Counted from the first letter of the stretch, positions 27,469-36,134 are shown. The stretch is DNA of 64,000 bases from Trebonia sp963811335 (GCA_963811335.1 CAWERB010000020.1:186001-250000); one strand, 5' to 3'. Notes: generated by a model from the letters alone, not told the origin. Program-made: numbers and translations.

Positions 27469-27515
27469 TGAATGTGCCATCGATGTCGTGATAGCCATAT
27501 CAAGTGGCACATTCA
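27469..27515. repeat. 11-bp perfect inverted repeat with 25-base centre
   Basis: TGAATGTGCCA (27469-27479) pairs exactly with TGGCACATTCA (27505-27515). The 25-base centre (starting TCGATGTCGTGATAG) is asymmetric. It lies in the leuB-ilvE gap. The arm shares GAATGTxCCA with the element at 17119, suggesting a common family or binding protein. Confidence 0.6.
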
Positions 27516-27605
27516 TGCGGGCGGGCGGCGGCGAGACCCGGAAGATCTCGCTGGCAGCTCGACCCGATATACCTGCATATCGCGCACGAAAGGACCTGAC
27601 CTGCG

Positions 27606-28720
27606 ATGACCGCTAGCCCCGACACCGAGATCCACTTCGAGATCCACCCCTCCCAGACGCGGGTGCCCGCCGCCGAGCGTGCGCGGATACTGCAAGCGCC
27701 GGGGTTCGGTCAGGTCTTCACCGATCACATGGTCACGCTGCGCTGGACGGCCGAGCGCGGCTGGCACGACGGCAAGCTCGAGCCGTACGGCCCGTTCTCG
27801 CTCGACCCGGCGACGGCGGTGTTCCACTACGGCCAGGAGCTCTTCGAGGGGCTCAAGGCCTACCGGCAGGACTCCGGTTCGATCGCGATGTTCCGCCCGC
27901 GGGCCAACGCGGCCCGGTTCAACTCCGGCTGCCGCCGCATGGCGATGCCGGAACTGCCTGAGGAGACGTTCCTGCAGGCGACTCGAGCTGCTCGTCACCC
28001 AGGACAGGGACTGGATACCCTCCGGCGAGGGCAAGAGCCTGTACCTGCGGCCGTTCATGATCGCCACGCAGCGCGGCCTCGGGGTGAACCACCCGTCGGC
28101 GGAGTACCTGTTCTGCGTGATCGCCTCGCCGGCCGCCGCCTACTTCGGCGCGAGCGCGACCGTCAAGGTGTGGCTGTCGGAGGACTACACCCGCGCGGCG
28201 CCGGGCGGTACCGGCGCGGTCAAGTGCGGCGGCAACTACGCTGCGGCGTTCGCCGCGCAGCAGCAGGCCGTGGACAAGGGCTGCGACCAGGTCGTCTGGC
28301 TCGACGCCGCCCAGCACGAGTGGGTGGAGGAGATGGGCGGGATGAACCTGTACTTCGTGTACGGGTCCGGCTCGTCGGCCCGCCTGGTGACGCCCGCGCT
28401 CACCGGCTCGCTGCTGCCGGGGATCACCCGCGACTCCCTGCTCCGGCTCGCGCCGACGCTCGGCATCCCCGCCGAGGAAGGCCGGATCTCGGTGTCCGCC
28501 TGGCGCGATGACTGCGCCTCCGGCGCGCTGACCGAGGTGTTCGCCTGCGGCACCGCTGCCGTGATCACCCCCGTCGGGGCGGTGGACGGGGTTCCGTGGC
28601 GGCTGGGTCATCGGCGACGGCACCCCCGGAGAGGTCACCAGGCGCCTCAAGTCGGAGCTCATCGGCATCCAGTACGGGCACCAGCCCGACCCCTTCGGCT
28701 GGATCTACAAGGTCGCTTAG
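27606..28720 (+). CDS. ilvE: Branched-chain amino acid aminotransferase, two frameshifts
   Basis: PLP-dependent class IV aminotransferase doing the last step of Leu, Ile and Val synthesis. N-terminal TDHMVTLRWTAERGWHDGKL and FHYGQELFEGLKAYR are typical. The PLP-binding region is AVKCGGNYAAAFAAQQQAVD and the catalytic-lysine segment region is EDYTRAAPGGTGAVKCGGNY. EVFACGTAAVITPVG is the conserved phosphate-binding part. An extra A near 27981 (LQALELLV expected) and a frame change near 28595 (before GWVIGDG) break the frame. The C-terminus is GIQYGHQPDPFGWIYKVA, ending TAG 28718-28720. Confidence 0.93.
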
Positions 28721-29372
28721 GCCGCCTTCGAGTCGGCCGGGCCGTCCGGAGTCGCCCGGGCAGCCCGCGAGGCCGTCGGCGCGCTCTTGTTTACTCTCCG
28801 TGACGATCTGCGATGAGCCACTACCCGCCGCCCGGGCTGACCGGTAGCGCCTGTCTCGGGAGATCTGAGCAGGTGAGAGTGCCGATGGGAAAGGGGTTTC
28901 TGAGGCCCTGGCAACGCCGTTACCTAACCGTTACCAAATTTCTGATCACGTTAAGCAACCATCCGGCCACTCTGAGGCGTCCTTACTAGTGACTGAGGCT
29001 CGCTTGGGGGGTTGCGGCCCAGTCGTGAGAGCCGGGTCTCATCTCGGGGGAGGCCCGGACTTCTAAGACCGGCTCCGACCCTGCCGGTCGGCCCCCGCGG
29101 GCGCGTTTCGGCCACCGCCAGCGCCTGCGGGGGCCATCTCCATTTCCGGACCGCAACCGCCTCAGCAGCGCCGTGACCCCGCCCCCGAGCGGGTCTCGGT
29201 CGTCCCAGGCAATCAATCAGTTGCCGCCCGTGACGCCCGCCGGCGCCGCCCGCCCGGGCTGCCGCCCGGGCTCGCCCGCCCGCCCGGGAATCCCCGTTGG
29301 CAGCCACGCGTTGTACCCAGGTAAGATCATGGGTGGCGGTCACGCTACGCGTGGCCGTCTACAACTCAACAG
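28721..29372. other. Intergenic region between ilvE and ssrA
   Basis: This 652-base stretch holds no convincing gene. Minus-strand frames here are Arg/Gly-rich and lack family features. Bases 28860-28980 are less GC-rich than the rest and contain TTACCTAACCGTTACC (28920-28935). A plausible ssrA promoter is TTGGCA (29297-29302) with TAAGAT (29322-29327), spacing 19, about 45 bases before mature tmRNA. A CGCTACGCG partial palindrome lies at 29343-29351. Confidence 0.45.
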
Positions 29373-29760
29373 GGGGATGACTGGTTTCGACTTCGGTGGT
29401 TAATCCAGGAGAAGCGAGCCGAGGGTGGCGGACGTAACCTCGTAAAAATGCGACCGCAAAACACAAGTGCCAACTCAAAGAGCACTGTCATGGTCCCCAG
29501 GACCGCTCTCGCTCTTGCTGCCTAAGCAAGTTTGAGGGTTTGACCGTCAGCCCGGGAGCGCCTTCGGCCCGGGATCTGGCGTCGCTAGAAGGCTCAACTA
29601 GCCAGCCCGGTCACGGGGCAGGCTAGGAAACCAAACAGTGACTGAGCCCGTCGGCGTCTTGCCTGCGTGATCGCCGGGGCTGAGAAAAACACAGCAGGCT
29701 GCGCTCGGAGAAGACTTGGAAAGGTCCCGAAGGACTCGGGTTCGACTCCCGACATCTCCA
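29373..29760 (+). ncRNA. ssrA: Transfer-messenger RNA (tmRNA)
   Basis: Rescues stalled ribosomes by adding a degradation tag. The 5' end GGGGATGACTGGTTTCGACT and 3' end GGTTCGACTCCCGACATCTCCA form the tRNA-like half: GGGGATG pairs with CATCTCC and the T-arm GGTTCGACTCC is present. The tag frame starts at GCC 29469 and encodes ANSKSTVMVPRTALALAA, ending TAA 29523-29525. The ALAA end is the usual protease signal. CCA is not encoded. Pseudoknot regions lie at about 29545-29700. Confidence 0.95.
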
Positions 29761-29764
29761 AGGT

Positions 29765-29790
29765 CGTTCAGGTTTTTCGAAAACTGAACG
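29765..29790 (+). terminator. tmRNA terminator hairpin
   Basis: CGTTCAG (29765-29771) pairs with CTGAACG (29784-29790); the loop contains GTTTTTCGAAAA, which can extend the pairing (GTTTTCGAAAAC-like). It begins four bases after the tmRNA 3' end. No long T run follows. Confidence 0.65.
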
Positions 29791-29826
29791 GTGTTGGGGG
29801 TCCCTGTTGCAGAACGCGCCGACGGC

Positions 29827-29979
29827 TCAGCCGCTCGGCGCGTTCTGTTTATCAGCTTCAGTCGGTGCCAGTTCTCCGGACTTCGGTGAGACCGGAGCTT
29901 CCTCATATCGCGCAAGTACCTCGCGTGCCCATGCGATCGCGTCGCTGACGCGGATCCCTGCCGGCTTCTCGCCCTTCAC
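29827..29979 (-). CDS. 50-aa protein translationally coupled to the TetM-like gene
   Basis: GTG 29979 overlaps the TGA of the ribosomal protection gene (GTGA), and the frame runs 50 residues: MKGEKPAGIRVSDAIAWARE, then VLARYEEAPVSPKSGELAPT and ADKQNAPSG. The first half predicts an amphipathic helix, the rest is disordered-like. No family is recognised. The overlap and sensible composition support a real coupled gene. Its end faces the tmRNA terminator. Confidence 0.5.
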   Translation of the reverse strand: MKGEKPAGIRVSDAIAWAREVLARYEEAPVSPKSGELAPTEADKQNAPSG

Positions 29980-32027
29980 TCGGCCGGCTGGAGGTTGTCT
30001 CCCTCCCTGATGCCGCGGCGGGTGACGCGGCGGAGGTATTCCTCGCGGTTGAGCGGGTTGTCGCCGCTGCGCGGGCGGGCCGGTGCCGGGCCGCGGACCG
30101 GATCGTAGCGGGCGAAGGATGACTCCATGACGCCCTCGCCCCGGGTGAGGTGCGGTATCGCCTGCCGCAACTCGTGAACCCGCGTTGCCGTGATGTCGCC
30201 CTCCAGGGTGCACCAGGAACCGCCGGTCGCCGTCACCTCGGGAACCGCGTGCAGCCTGGCCAGGGCGGGCAGCAGGACGGTGAGCGTGTCGGCCGGGGTA
30301 TCGAGGCGAAAGCGGTGCACCGGCTCGCAGACCGCCGTGCCCGCCTGCCTGAGTGCGGCCATGACAACGAGCGGGGTGAGCTTGCGGAAGTCCTGTGGCC
30401 CGCTGAGCGGTCCGCGGGTACTCGGCGGGCCGTCCGCGATGCTGTACTGGGACCGGGTGAGCGCGATCGCGCAGTCGGTGACCGGCCAGCCGTGCAGGCC
30501 CTGACGCAGCGTCTCCGTGACGTACTGCCGCATGGCGGCGGCGAAGCCCTCCATGTTCTTGTAGATGTAAAGCGGCACGTCCTGGTGGCCGACCTCGATC
30601 AGGAACTCAATTCCGGAGCCCGGGGCCGCCGGGTCGATGCGGAACGCCAGCGTGGCGAGGAGCGGATTTTCCGGTGCGTGCAGTATCTCCTCCGCTGTGC
30701 CCGTGCGGACGGGCCGTTCCACGCAGATCGGGGTGGTTCCCCTGAACTCGGCCAGCAGCCCGTACTCGGTGGCCAGGGTGGCCTCGATCACCTGCTTCTG
30801 CACCTCGCCGTAGAGCGAGACGTAGATTTCCTGGCGGGTATCGTCCTGCCGGACGTTGATGAGCGGGTCCTGCTCGGCGAGCTCGCTCAACGCGGCGTGC
30901 AGCCGCATCTTGTCGCGCGGGTCGCGGGCCACGATGGCGGTCTCCAGCGTCGGCGGCGCGAAATGATGCTGGCTGACGGGGCCGGGTGCCGTGCCGATCA
31001 TGTCGCCAACCTGGATGCCGGCCAGTCCGGAGAGCCGCGCGATCTGGCCGGCGGTCACTGACTCGCGTCGTACCGCGGTGCCGTCGGCGAAGACGCTGAT
31101 CGCGGTCACCTTGCCGTCTCCGTCGCCGTCGTCACCGCCGCGGCAGAAAGGCACCCGGTCACGGACCGCGAGGCGGCCGGAGAACACGCGGGCGTAGGCG
31201 ATCTTGTCGCCGGCTGGCCCGCGGTCAACCTTGAAGACCCGGCCGGATACCGGCCCGCTGGCATCGCCGCTTGCCGCGGGCAGCAGGCGCGCGAGCCCGT
31301 GCAGCAGGGTGTCCACGCCCGCGCCCGTGACGGCGGACCCGAAGAACACCGGGTGCACGAGCACGTCCCCGACCTGTCCGGCTAGCTTGCGACTGAGCCA
31401 GCCGCCTGCGGTCGCCGCCCGGTCATCGAGGTAGGCGGCGAGGACCGCGTCGTCGTGCTCCGCGAGCATCTCGGCGAGCCGCGACGCGACGGCCGGGCTG
31501 GCACCGTTGTCAGGAATGAAGGCGGCCTCGCGGGTGCCAAGCCCGCTCACCGAGCCCATCGGGATGATCGCGGGCGTCAGCCGCTCGGCGATGTCGCCGA
31601 GCAGCCGCTCGTAGCCGGCGCCGCGCCGGTCGATCTTGTTGACGAAGAACAGCGTCGGTATCCGCAGCCGCTGCAGGGCGCGCCACAAGATGCGGGTCTG
31701 CGGCTGCACCCCCTCCACCGCCGATACCACGAGCACCACGCCGTCGAGCACGCTCAGCGCGCGCTCCACCTCGGCCACGAAATCCGGGTGGCCGGGCGTG
31801 TCGATCAAGTTAACGCAGGTCCCGTCCACCGTGAACGACGCGACCGCCGACTTGATCGTGATCCCTCGCTGCCGCTCGAGCGCCAGCGAGTCCGTCTGCG
31901 TGGTCCCCTCGTCGACGCTTCCGGGTTCGTCGATAACCCCTGCGCAGTAGAGCAGCCGCTCGGTCAGCGTTGTCTTGCCGGCGTCAACATGGGCGAGGAT
32001 CCCCAGATTGAGTATTGCCCCAGGCAC
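29976..32027 (-). CDS. TetM/OtrA-type ribosomal protection GTPase
   Basis: EF-G-like translation GTPase of the tetracycline ribosomal protection family, which removes tetracycline from the A site. N-terminal GTPase: LNLGILAHVDAGKTTLTERL, then RGITIKSAVASF, DTPGHPDF and NKIDRRGA. Later domains: PTLETAIVARDPRDKMRLHA, VSLYGEVQKQVIEATLATEY (domain III), and domain IV loop GPLSGPQDFRKLTPLVVMAA, which resembles the TetM SPVSTPADFRMLAP loop. GTG 32027 is chosen: GGAGG (32037-32041) is nine bases upstream and the start then matches TetM. Chromosomal copies are common in actinomycetes, so resistance is plausible but unproven. Confidence 0.88.
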   Translation of the reverse strand: MPGAILNLGILAHVDAGKTTLTERLLYCAGVIDEPGSVDEGTTQTDSLALERQRGITIKSAVASFTVDGTCVNLIDTPGHPDFVAEVERALSVLDGVVLVVSAVEGVQPQTRILWRALQRLRIPTLFFVNKIDRRGAGYERLLGDIAERLTPAIIPMGSVSGLGTREAAFIPDNGASPAVASRLAEMLAEHDDAVLAAYLDDRAATAGGWLSRKLAGQVGDVLVHPVFFGSAVTGAGVDTLLHGLARLLPAASGDASGPVSGRVFKVDRGPAGDKIAYARVFSGRLAVRDRVPFCRGGDDGDGDGKVTAISVFADGTAVRRESVTAGQIARLSGLAGIQVGDMIGTAPGPVSQHHFAPPTLETAIVARDPRDKMRLHAALSELAEQDPLINVRQDDTRQEIYVSLYGEVQKQVIEATLATEYGLLAEFRGTTPICVERPVRTGTAEEILHAPENPLLATLAFRIDPAAPGSGIEFLIEVGHQDVPLYIYKNMEGFAAAMRQYVTETLRQGLHGWPVTDCAIALTRSQYSIADGPPSTRGPLSGPQDFRKLTPLVVMAALRQAGTAVCEPVHRFRLDTPADTLTVLLPALARLHAVPEVTATGGSWCTLEGDITATRVHELRQAIPHLTRGEGVMESSFARYDPVRGPAPARPRSGDNPLNREEYLRRVTRRGIREGDNLQPAE

Positions 32028-32671
32028 GTGCCACATCCTCCGAATAGCCCAACAGCCACTTTTCGATGGAAGCGGTCGTCCCTCGCATCTTCTGCTCCTC
32101 AAGTCGGTGCCGCCGGCCCCGCCCGCGCACGCCACACATTGTCGTCCCTGGCCATGCCATACGCGAATGGTTTTCCACCCGTCCAGGGCAATACCACGTC
32201 ACGTACCAGGTCGGCGCCCCCAAGGCGACGAGCCCGCCCACCAGGAGTTGTTTAGCTGAATGGGGGCATTAGACCCGTGAGCGCGCAAGCGCGAGCGCCC
32301 CTGAACCGAGGAGCGGGGCGGCGGGGGTGCGAGCCGCGCGCGTTCGGCGTCCCGATCTGGCCCGGGGCTCCGGGGTGTCCCCGGGTAGGTACGTTCGGGC
32401 GCCGACTTGCGCGCGGGCGCGCCCCTCCGCCCCGCGACCGCAAGACCGCGGAGCCATGAACAGGAGCCGGGAACGAGCCGGAAAGCCCGGCTATCACGCC
32501 GATTCAGAACAGCAAGCAGGCGGCGCGCGTAGCTGATCATTACCATTCTGCGTCCGAACACGGGATAATAGGGCGACGGATCGACACGGTTGTTGCTGAC
32601 CGGCGGGCCGTGGGCGGGGCCCTGGCCGGACAAGGCCCGCATGAGGTACGCGTTGAGGAAGGGGATGCAGC
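32028..32671. other. Divergent intergenic region between the TetM-like gene and DUF3117
   Basis: About 640 bases with no convincing gene; frames here are Arg/Pro-rich. Bases 32280-32440 are extremely GC-rich with repeated CGCGAGCGC-like pieces. Closer to DUF3117 a candidate promoter is TTACCA (about 32541-32546) with GATAAT (32565-32570). A purine-rich GAGGAAGGGG (32655-32664) precedes ATG 32672. The upstream leader of the TetM-like gene shows no clear leader peptide. Confidence 0.4.
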
Positions 32672-32839
32672 ATGGCGGCGATGAAGCCGCGGACGGGCGA
32701 TGGCCCGCTCGAGGTGACCAAGGAGGGCCGTGGCATCGTGATGCGCGTCCCATTGGAAGGTGGCGGCAGGCTCGTCGTCGAGTTGTCCGCTGATGAGGCC
32801 GCGAAGCTGGGGGACGCACTCCAGGCGGCCGTCGGGTAA
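32672..32839 (+). CDS. DUF3117 family protein
   Basis: A 55-residue actinobacterial protein: MAAMKPRTGDGPLEVTKEGR, then GIVMRVPLEGGGRLVVELSA and DEAAKLGDALQAAVG. This is the nearly invariant DUF3117 sequence, present in most actinobacteria with unknown role. In M. tuberculosis the homologue also lies near this sigE neighbourhood. ATG 32672 has GGAAGGGG a suitable distance upstream. Confidence 0.92.
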   Translation: MAAMKPRTGDGPLEVTKEGRGIVMRVPLEGGGRLVVELSADEAAKLGDALQAAVG

Positions 32840-32925
32840 GGCCGGGCGGCACGTACGGCGAGATGCCGGACGCGTTGCCTGCTCCAGGTAAGTACGCGCA
32901 CATGTTGAGTACTGGTACCTCATCT

Positions 32926-33606
32926 TTATTTCTTGATGGCGGCGAGCATGCCGCCCGCGACGGGAAGCAGCAGCGGGACCAGCCTGTCGTCAGTGCCGAC
33001 CATGTTGGAGAGTTCCCGCGCGCCATCGGAGGCCGGCCCCGCGCCGGGCGGCAGCACGTCGTTGAATACGGCGATGCCGCCCGCCCGGAGCAGCCGCATC
33101 CCGGCCGTCAGGTACTCGGGGTAGGCGGCCTGGTCGGTGTCGCAGAACACCAGGTCGTAGGCGCCGTCGGACAGCCGCGGCAGCACGTCGAGCGCGCGGC
33201 CGAGGATGAGCCGCGCCTGATTGGCGGCGAAGCCCGCCTGCGCGAACGATTTACGCGCCAGCCGGTGATACTCCGGCTCGGTGTCCACGCTGGTGAGCAC
33301 GCCGCCCGGGCGCATGCCGCGCAGCAGCCAGATGCCGGAGCTGCCGCAGCCGGTACCGATCTCTACGACCGCGCGCGCCGCTATCGCGCTCGCCAGGAAC
33401 CGCAGCGCCGCGCCCGCGGCCGGCGCCACGGGAACGGTCCCGCCGAGGTCCTCGGCGTTGGCTCGGGCGGTGAGCAGCGGTTCATCCTCAACCGCGTACG
33501 CCGCCTCGTCGTAGTCGATGACTGCCCCCTTGCGCCCGGTCGGCAAAACCTGCTTTTCACGCGTGAGCCTAGCCAATTTCGCTGGTCCGTGGAACCTTAT
33601 GCTCAT
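32926..33606 (-). CDS. Class I O-methyltransferase (Rv1220c-like)
   Basis: AdoMet-dependent methyltransferase of the catechol O-methyltransferase-like family. VVEIGTGCGSSGIWLLRGM is motif I, VLTSVDTEPEYHRLARKSF the acidic motif II, and YDLVFCDTDQAAYPEYL motif IV. Position and sequence match M. tuberculosis Rv1220c, which diverges from sigE. ATG 33606 lies inside the sigE promoter region; the usual family start is around VIDYDEAAYAVED (about residue 29), so the first residues may not be translated. Substrate unknown. Confidence 0.82.
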   Translation of the reverse strand: MSIRFHGPAKLARLTREKQVLPTGRKGAVIDYDEAAYAVEDEPLLTARANAEDLGGTVPVAPAAGAALRFLASAIAARAVVEIGTGCGSSGIWLLRGMRPGGVLTSVDTEPEYHRLARKSFAQAGFAANQARLILGRALDVLPRLSDGAYDLVFCDTDQAAYPEYLTAGMRLLRAGGIAVFNDVLPPGAGPASDGARELSNMVGTDDRLVPLLLPVAGGMLAAIKK

Positions 33607-33616
33607 GGGGACCGTT
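33591..33616 (+). promoter_or_regulatory. ECF-type promoter of sigE (candidate autoregulation)
   Basis: GGAACC (33591-33596) and CGTT (33613-33616) are separated by 16 bases, matching the GGAAC-N16/17-CGTT consensus of SigE/SigH-class ECF sigma factors. The start of transcription would fall about 33623, just before ATG 33626, giving a nearly leaderless sigE mRNA. This suggests SigE transcribes its own gene. Confidence 0.75.
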
Positions 33617-33625
33617 AGCTAGTCG

Positions 33626-34225
33626 ATGAGCGAGAGCCTGTACCTGGTGACAGAGCCGGCGAATTCCGGACAGGATGGTCCGGATAGCGAGGCCCAGTGG
33701 GCGGCGCCCAGCTGGGACGAAATCGTGCGCGCTCACTCGGCCCGGGTATACCGCCTTGCCTACCGGCTCACCGGCAACCAGCACGATGCGGAGGACCTGA
33801 CGCAGGAGGTCTTCGTCCGCGTCTTCCGCTCCCTGGCCACCTACACCCCTGGCACCTTCGAGGGCTGGCTGCACCGGATCACGACCAATCTCTTCCTTGA
33901 CGGGGCCAGGCGACGGCAGCGGCTGCGGTTTGAGGGCCTCGGGGACGAGATCGCCCAGCGGATCCCCAGCAACGACCGCTCGCCGGCGCAGGCCTGGGAC
34001 GACAACCACTTTGACGGGGACATCCAGGCAGCGCTGCAGTCGCTGCCGCCTGACTACCGGGCGGCCGTGGTGCTTTGTGACATTGAGGGCTTCTCCTACG
34101 AGGAGATCGCGGCCACCATGGGGGTGAAGCTCGGCACCGTGCGCAGCCGTATCCACCGGGGCCGTGCTCAGCTCCGCGCTGCCCTCGCGCACCGGGACAG
34201 GGATCGGCGGGTGCGAGAATCATGA
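33626..34225 (+). CDS. sigE: ECF sigma factor SigE
   Basis: Envelope-stress sigma factor like M. tuberculosis SigE (Rv1221). Region 2 (residues 35-105): HSARVYRLAYRLTGNQHDAE, DLTQEVFVRVFRSLATYTPG, then GWLHRITTNLFLDGARRRQR. Region 4 (about 130-190): LQSLPPDYRAAVVLCDIEGF, then HTH YEEIAATMGVKLGTVRSRIH. It overlaps rseA by four bases (ATGA), the standard sigma/anti-sigma coupling. 199 aa, intact. Confidence 0.93.
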   Translation: MSESLYLVTEPANSGQDGPDSEAQWAAPSWDEIVRAHSARVYRLAYRLTGNQHDAEDLTQEVFVRVFRSLATYTPGTFEGWLHRITTNLFLDGARRRQRLRFEGLGDEIAQRIPSNDRSPAQAWDDNHFDGDIQAALQSLPPDYRAAVVLCDIEGFSYEEIAATMGVKLGTVRSRIHRGRAQLRAALAHRDRDRRVRES

Positions 34226-34818
34226 GTCACCTTGGAGACCAGCTGTCCGCGCTCGTTGACGGCGAACTCAGCGGCACCGAGCTTGACCGGGCCAATGCCC
34301 ACCTGGCGGCGTGCGGCGCCTGCCGGGTGGAGGTGCGCGCGCTGCGACGGCTCAAGCACGAACTGCGCTCGCTCGCTGAGCCTGCCGGCTTGACCGACTC
34401 CGGTCAGATCACCGGCCGCCTGCTGGCGATGGGCGCCAATACGGGTCCAGGTGCACCGGTACCCGCGCAGCGCAAGGGCAGCGACTACAGCGACCCAGGG
34501 GACCTCGGCGGGCGCAGGCCGCGCCGCCTGCGCCCCGCGGGCCGTCGCGCGGGGACGGGGCCGTACGCGGTCACGGCACGGGGCAGGCGGGCCGGCCGCC
34601 GCCGGCGGGGCCGCTACGTGCTGTGGACCACGCTCTCCCTCGTCGTCGTCGGTATCGGCACGGCGTCCTTCGGCATGGGCGGCGGCAGCACGGGGCCGAA
34701 GATCACGCCGCAACTCGAAGTGTTCGACGCGCAGCACGCGGTCACCTCGGGTGACGTCCCGTTCGCGGACCCGGCGGAGCTTTCCGCCCGCGTTCCCATG
34801 GTAGCGGCGAGGCCGTGA
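34222..34818 (+). CDS. rseA: Zinc-binding anti-sigma factor (RseA-like)
   Basis: Cytoplasmic ZAS-type N-terminus with HLAACGACR (HxxxCxxC, residues 27-35), followed by a basic linker and one membrane helix near residues 132-155 (YVLWTTLSLVVVGIGTASFG), then a short external tail. It should hold SigE inactive at the membrane until released. Position and motif match RseA (Rv1222). It overlaps sigE and the next gene (GTGA), so all three are coupled. Confidence 0.88.
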   Translation: MSHLGDQLSALVDGELSGTELDRANAHLAACGACRVEVRALRRLKHELRSLAEPAGLTDSGQITGRLLAMGANTGPGAPVPAQRKGSDYSDPGDLGGRRPRRLRPAGRRAGTGPYAVTARGRRAGRRRRGRYVLWTTLSLVVVGIGTASFGMGGGSTGPKITPQLEVFDAQHAVTSGDVPFADPAELSARVPMVAARP

Positions 34819-36026
34819 TGCGCCCCGGCCTGCTGATGACCGCCGTGGCGACGGTAACCGTCCCTGGCCTGCTCGCCATGGCCGGAGCCGTCGGGCACAA
34901 TCACGTAGCCGGGACGGGCGCCGGCGCGCCCGCGGCATTTGACGGCACGCAGTCCGGGCCGTTCCCTGTCGCGCCGCCCTCGGCGCGGGCCCCGCTGCGC
35001 GACAACCTCGCTGCGCTGCAGCGAGCGGCCGGCGCGCCCGTCACGGTGCTCAGCCGGGTGACCGTCAGCCAGCAGGCCATGGGCACGCGCCTGCTCGCCA
35101 TGGCGGCGGACGCCGACCTGACGACCTCCTACCAGGGCACCGAGCTGATTTCCCAGTCAGGGCTGGGCGGCCGGGTCGAGATGGTCTCCCAGGTATGGCA
35201 CACGGGCGGCGGCCCAACGCTGGTCCAGACGTCGGACGGCGCGTCATCGCCTGCCTCCTCGGCCGGGGTAAGCAGTTCTCCCGAGGGAGTGTTCGGCATC
35301 ACCAAGTCCCTGGTGGCGCTGCTCGGCAAGCATTACGTCGCCGTCTACCGGGGCGCGGGCACAGCAGGCGGACGGCCGGCGGCGGTGGTGGAGCTTTACC
35401 GTTTCGACGGCTCCCTGGCCGCGCTGTACTGGCTGGACGGGAAGACCACGGTGCCGCTGCGCCGTCAGCTGTTCGACACCTCGGAGAACGTGATCAGCGA
35501 GGACTCGTTCACCCGGGTCCAGTTCGGCGCGTTCACCGTGCCCCGGTTCACGGGCGTCGCACAGCGCCAGTCACCGCTCACGGCACCGCAGGCCTGGGTC
35601 GCGGCGGCATCCCCGGCCCGGTTCGTCGCGGCCCTGTCCGGCCGGGGCTGGCCGCTGCCGGTCACCCTGCCTGGCGGACTGCCGCTGTACGCCGCCGCCT
35701 CGACCGAGATGGCCGGCGGCGATGTGGCCGACCTCGAGTACTCCGACGGACTCTATGTCGTCTCGCTGTTCGTACAGCGGGGCACTCTGGCACCGGACAT
35801 GCCCGGCTGGCAGCCGGTGCGGATGGCGGGCAACCGGGCCTATGTCTCCGGGCACTCGGTCACCTGGGCGGCGGACGGCCTCGTCTACACCATGATCGCG
35901 GACGCGCCGCCGCAGACGGTCAACGAAGTCGTCGGGGCGCTAACGCCGGGCAGCTCACCCGGGCTCCTCGGCCGCCTGCTGCGCGGATTCGACCGGCTTG
36001 GCCGCCTGCTCAACCCGTTCCGCTGA
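34815..36026 (+). CDS. Secreted RseB/MucB-like sigma-E regulator
   Basis: A 403-residue exported protein. The N-terminal hydrophobic segment (LLMTAVATVTVPGLLAMAGA) is a signal sequence or anchor. The following domain, from LLAMAADADLTTSYQGTELI through VEMVSQVWHTGGGPTLVQ and YVAVYRGAGTAGGRPAAVVE, has the LolA-like layout of RseB/MucB proteins, and a C-terminal domain (AASTEMAGGDVADLEYSDGL) resembles MucB's second part. In the sigE operon this suggests an envelope sensor protecting RseA. M. tuberculosis has htrA at this position instead. Function by context. Confidence 0.65.
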   Translation: MMRPGLLMTAVATVTVPGLLAMAGAVGHNHVAGTGAGAPAAFDGTQSGPFPVAPPSARAPLRDNLAALQRAAGAPVTVLSRVTVSQQAMGTRLLAMAADADLTTSYQGTELISQSGLGGRVEMVSQVWHTGGGPTLVQTSDGASSPASSAGVSSSPEGVFGITKSLVALLGKHYVAVYRGAGTAGGRPAAVVELYRFDGSLAALYWLDGKTTVPLRRQLFDTSENVISEDSFTRVQFGAFTVPRFTGVAQRQSPLTAPQAWVAAASPARFVAALSGRGWPLPVTLPGGLPLYAAASTEMAGGDVADLEYSDGLYVVSLFVQRGTLAPDMPGWQPVRMAGNRAYVSGHSVTWAADGLVYTMIADAPPQTVNEVVGALTPGSSPGLLGRLLRGFDRLGRLLNPFR

Positions 36027-36134
36027 CGCGCCGGTTACCTCCGGCCGGACAGTCCGCAGCCCTGAGTAGTCCCCAGCGAAGGCCAGACCGTTTACAGTGG
36101 TAGTGGTGCCGATCTACCGCTGACGGAGTGCTTA

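Noticed and set aside
28800..28940. Possible riboswitch in the less GC-rich stretch after ilvE
   Set aside because: No known consensus could be matched, and the next gene downstream (ssrA) is not a usual riboswitch target.
28951..29343. Minus-strand 130-codon frame upstream of ssrA
   Set aside because: Arg/Gly/Ala-rich, no ribosome-binding site, no family; it would also run through the likely ssrA promoter.
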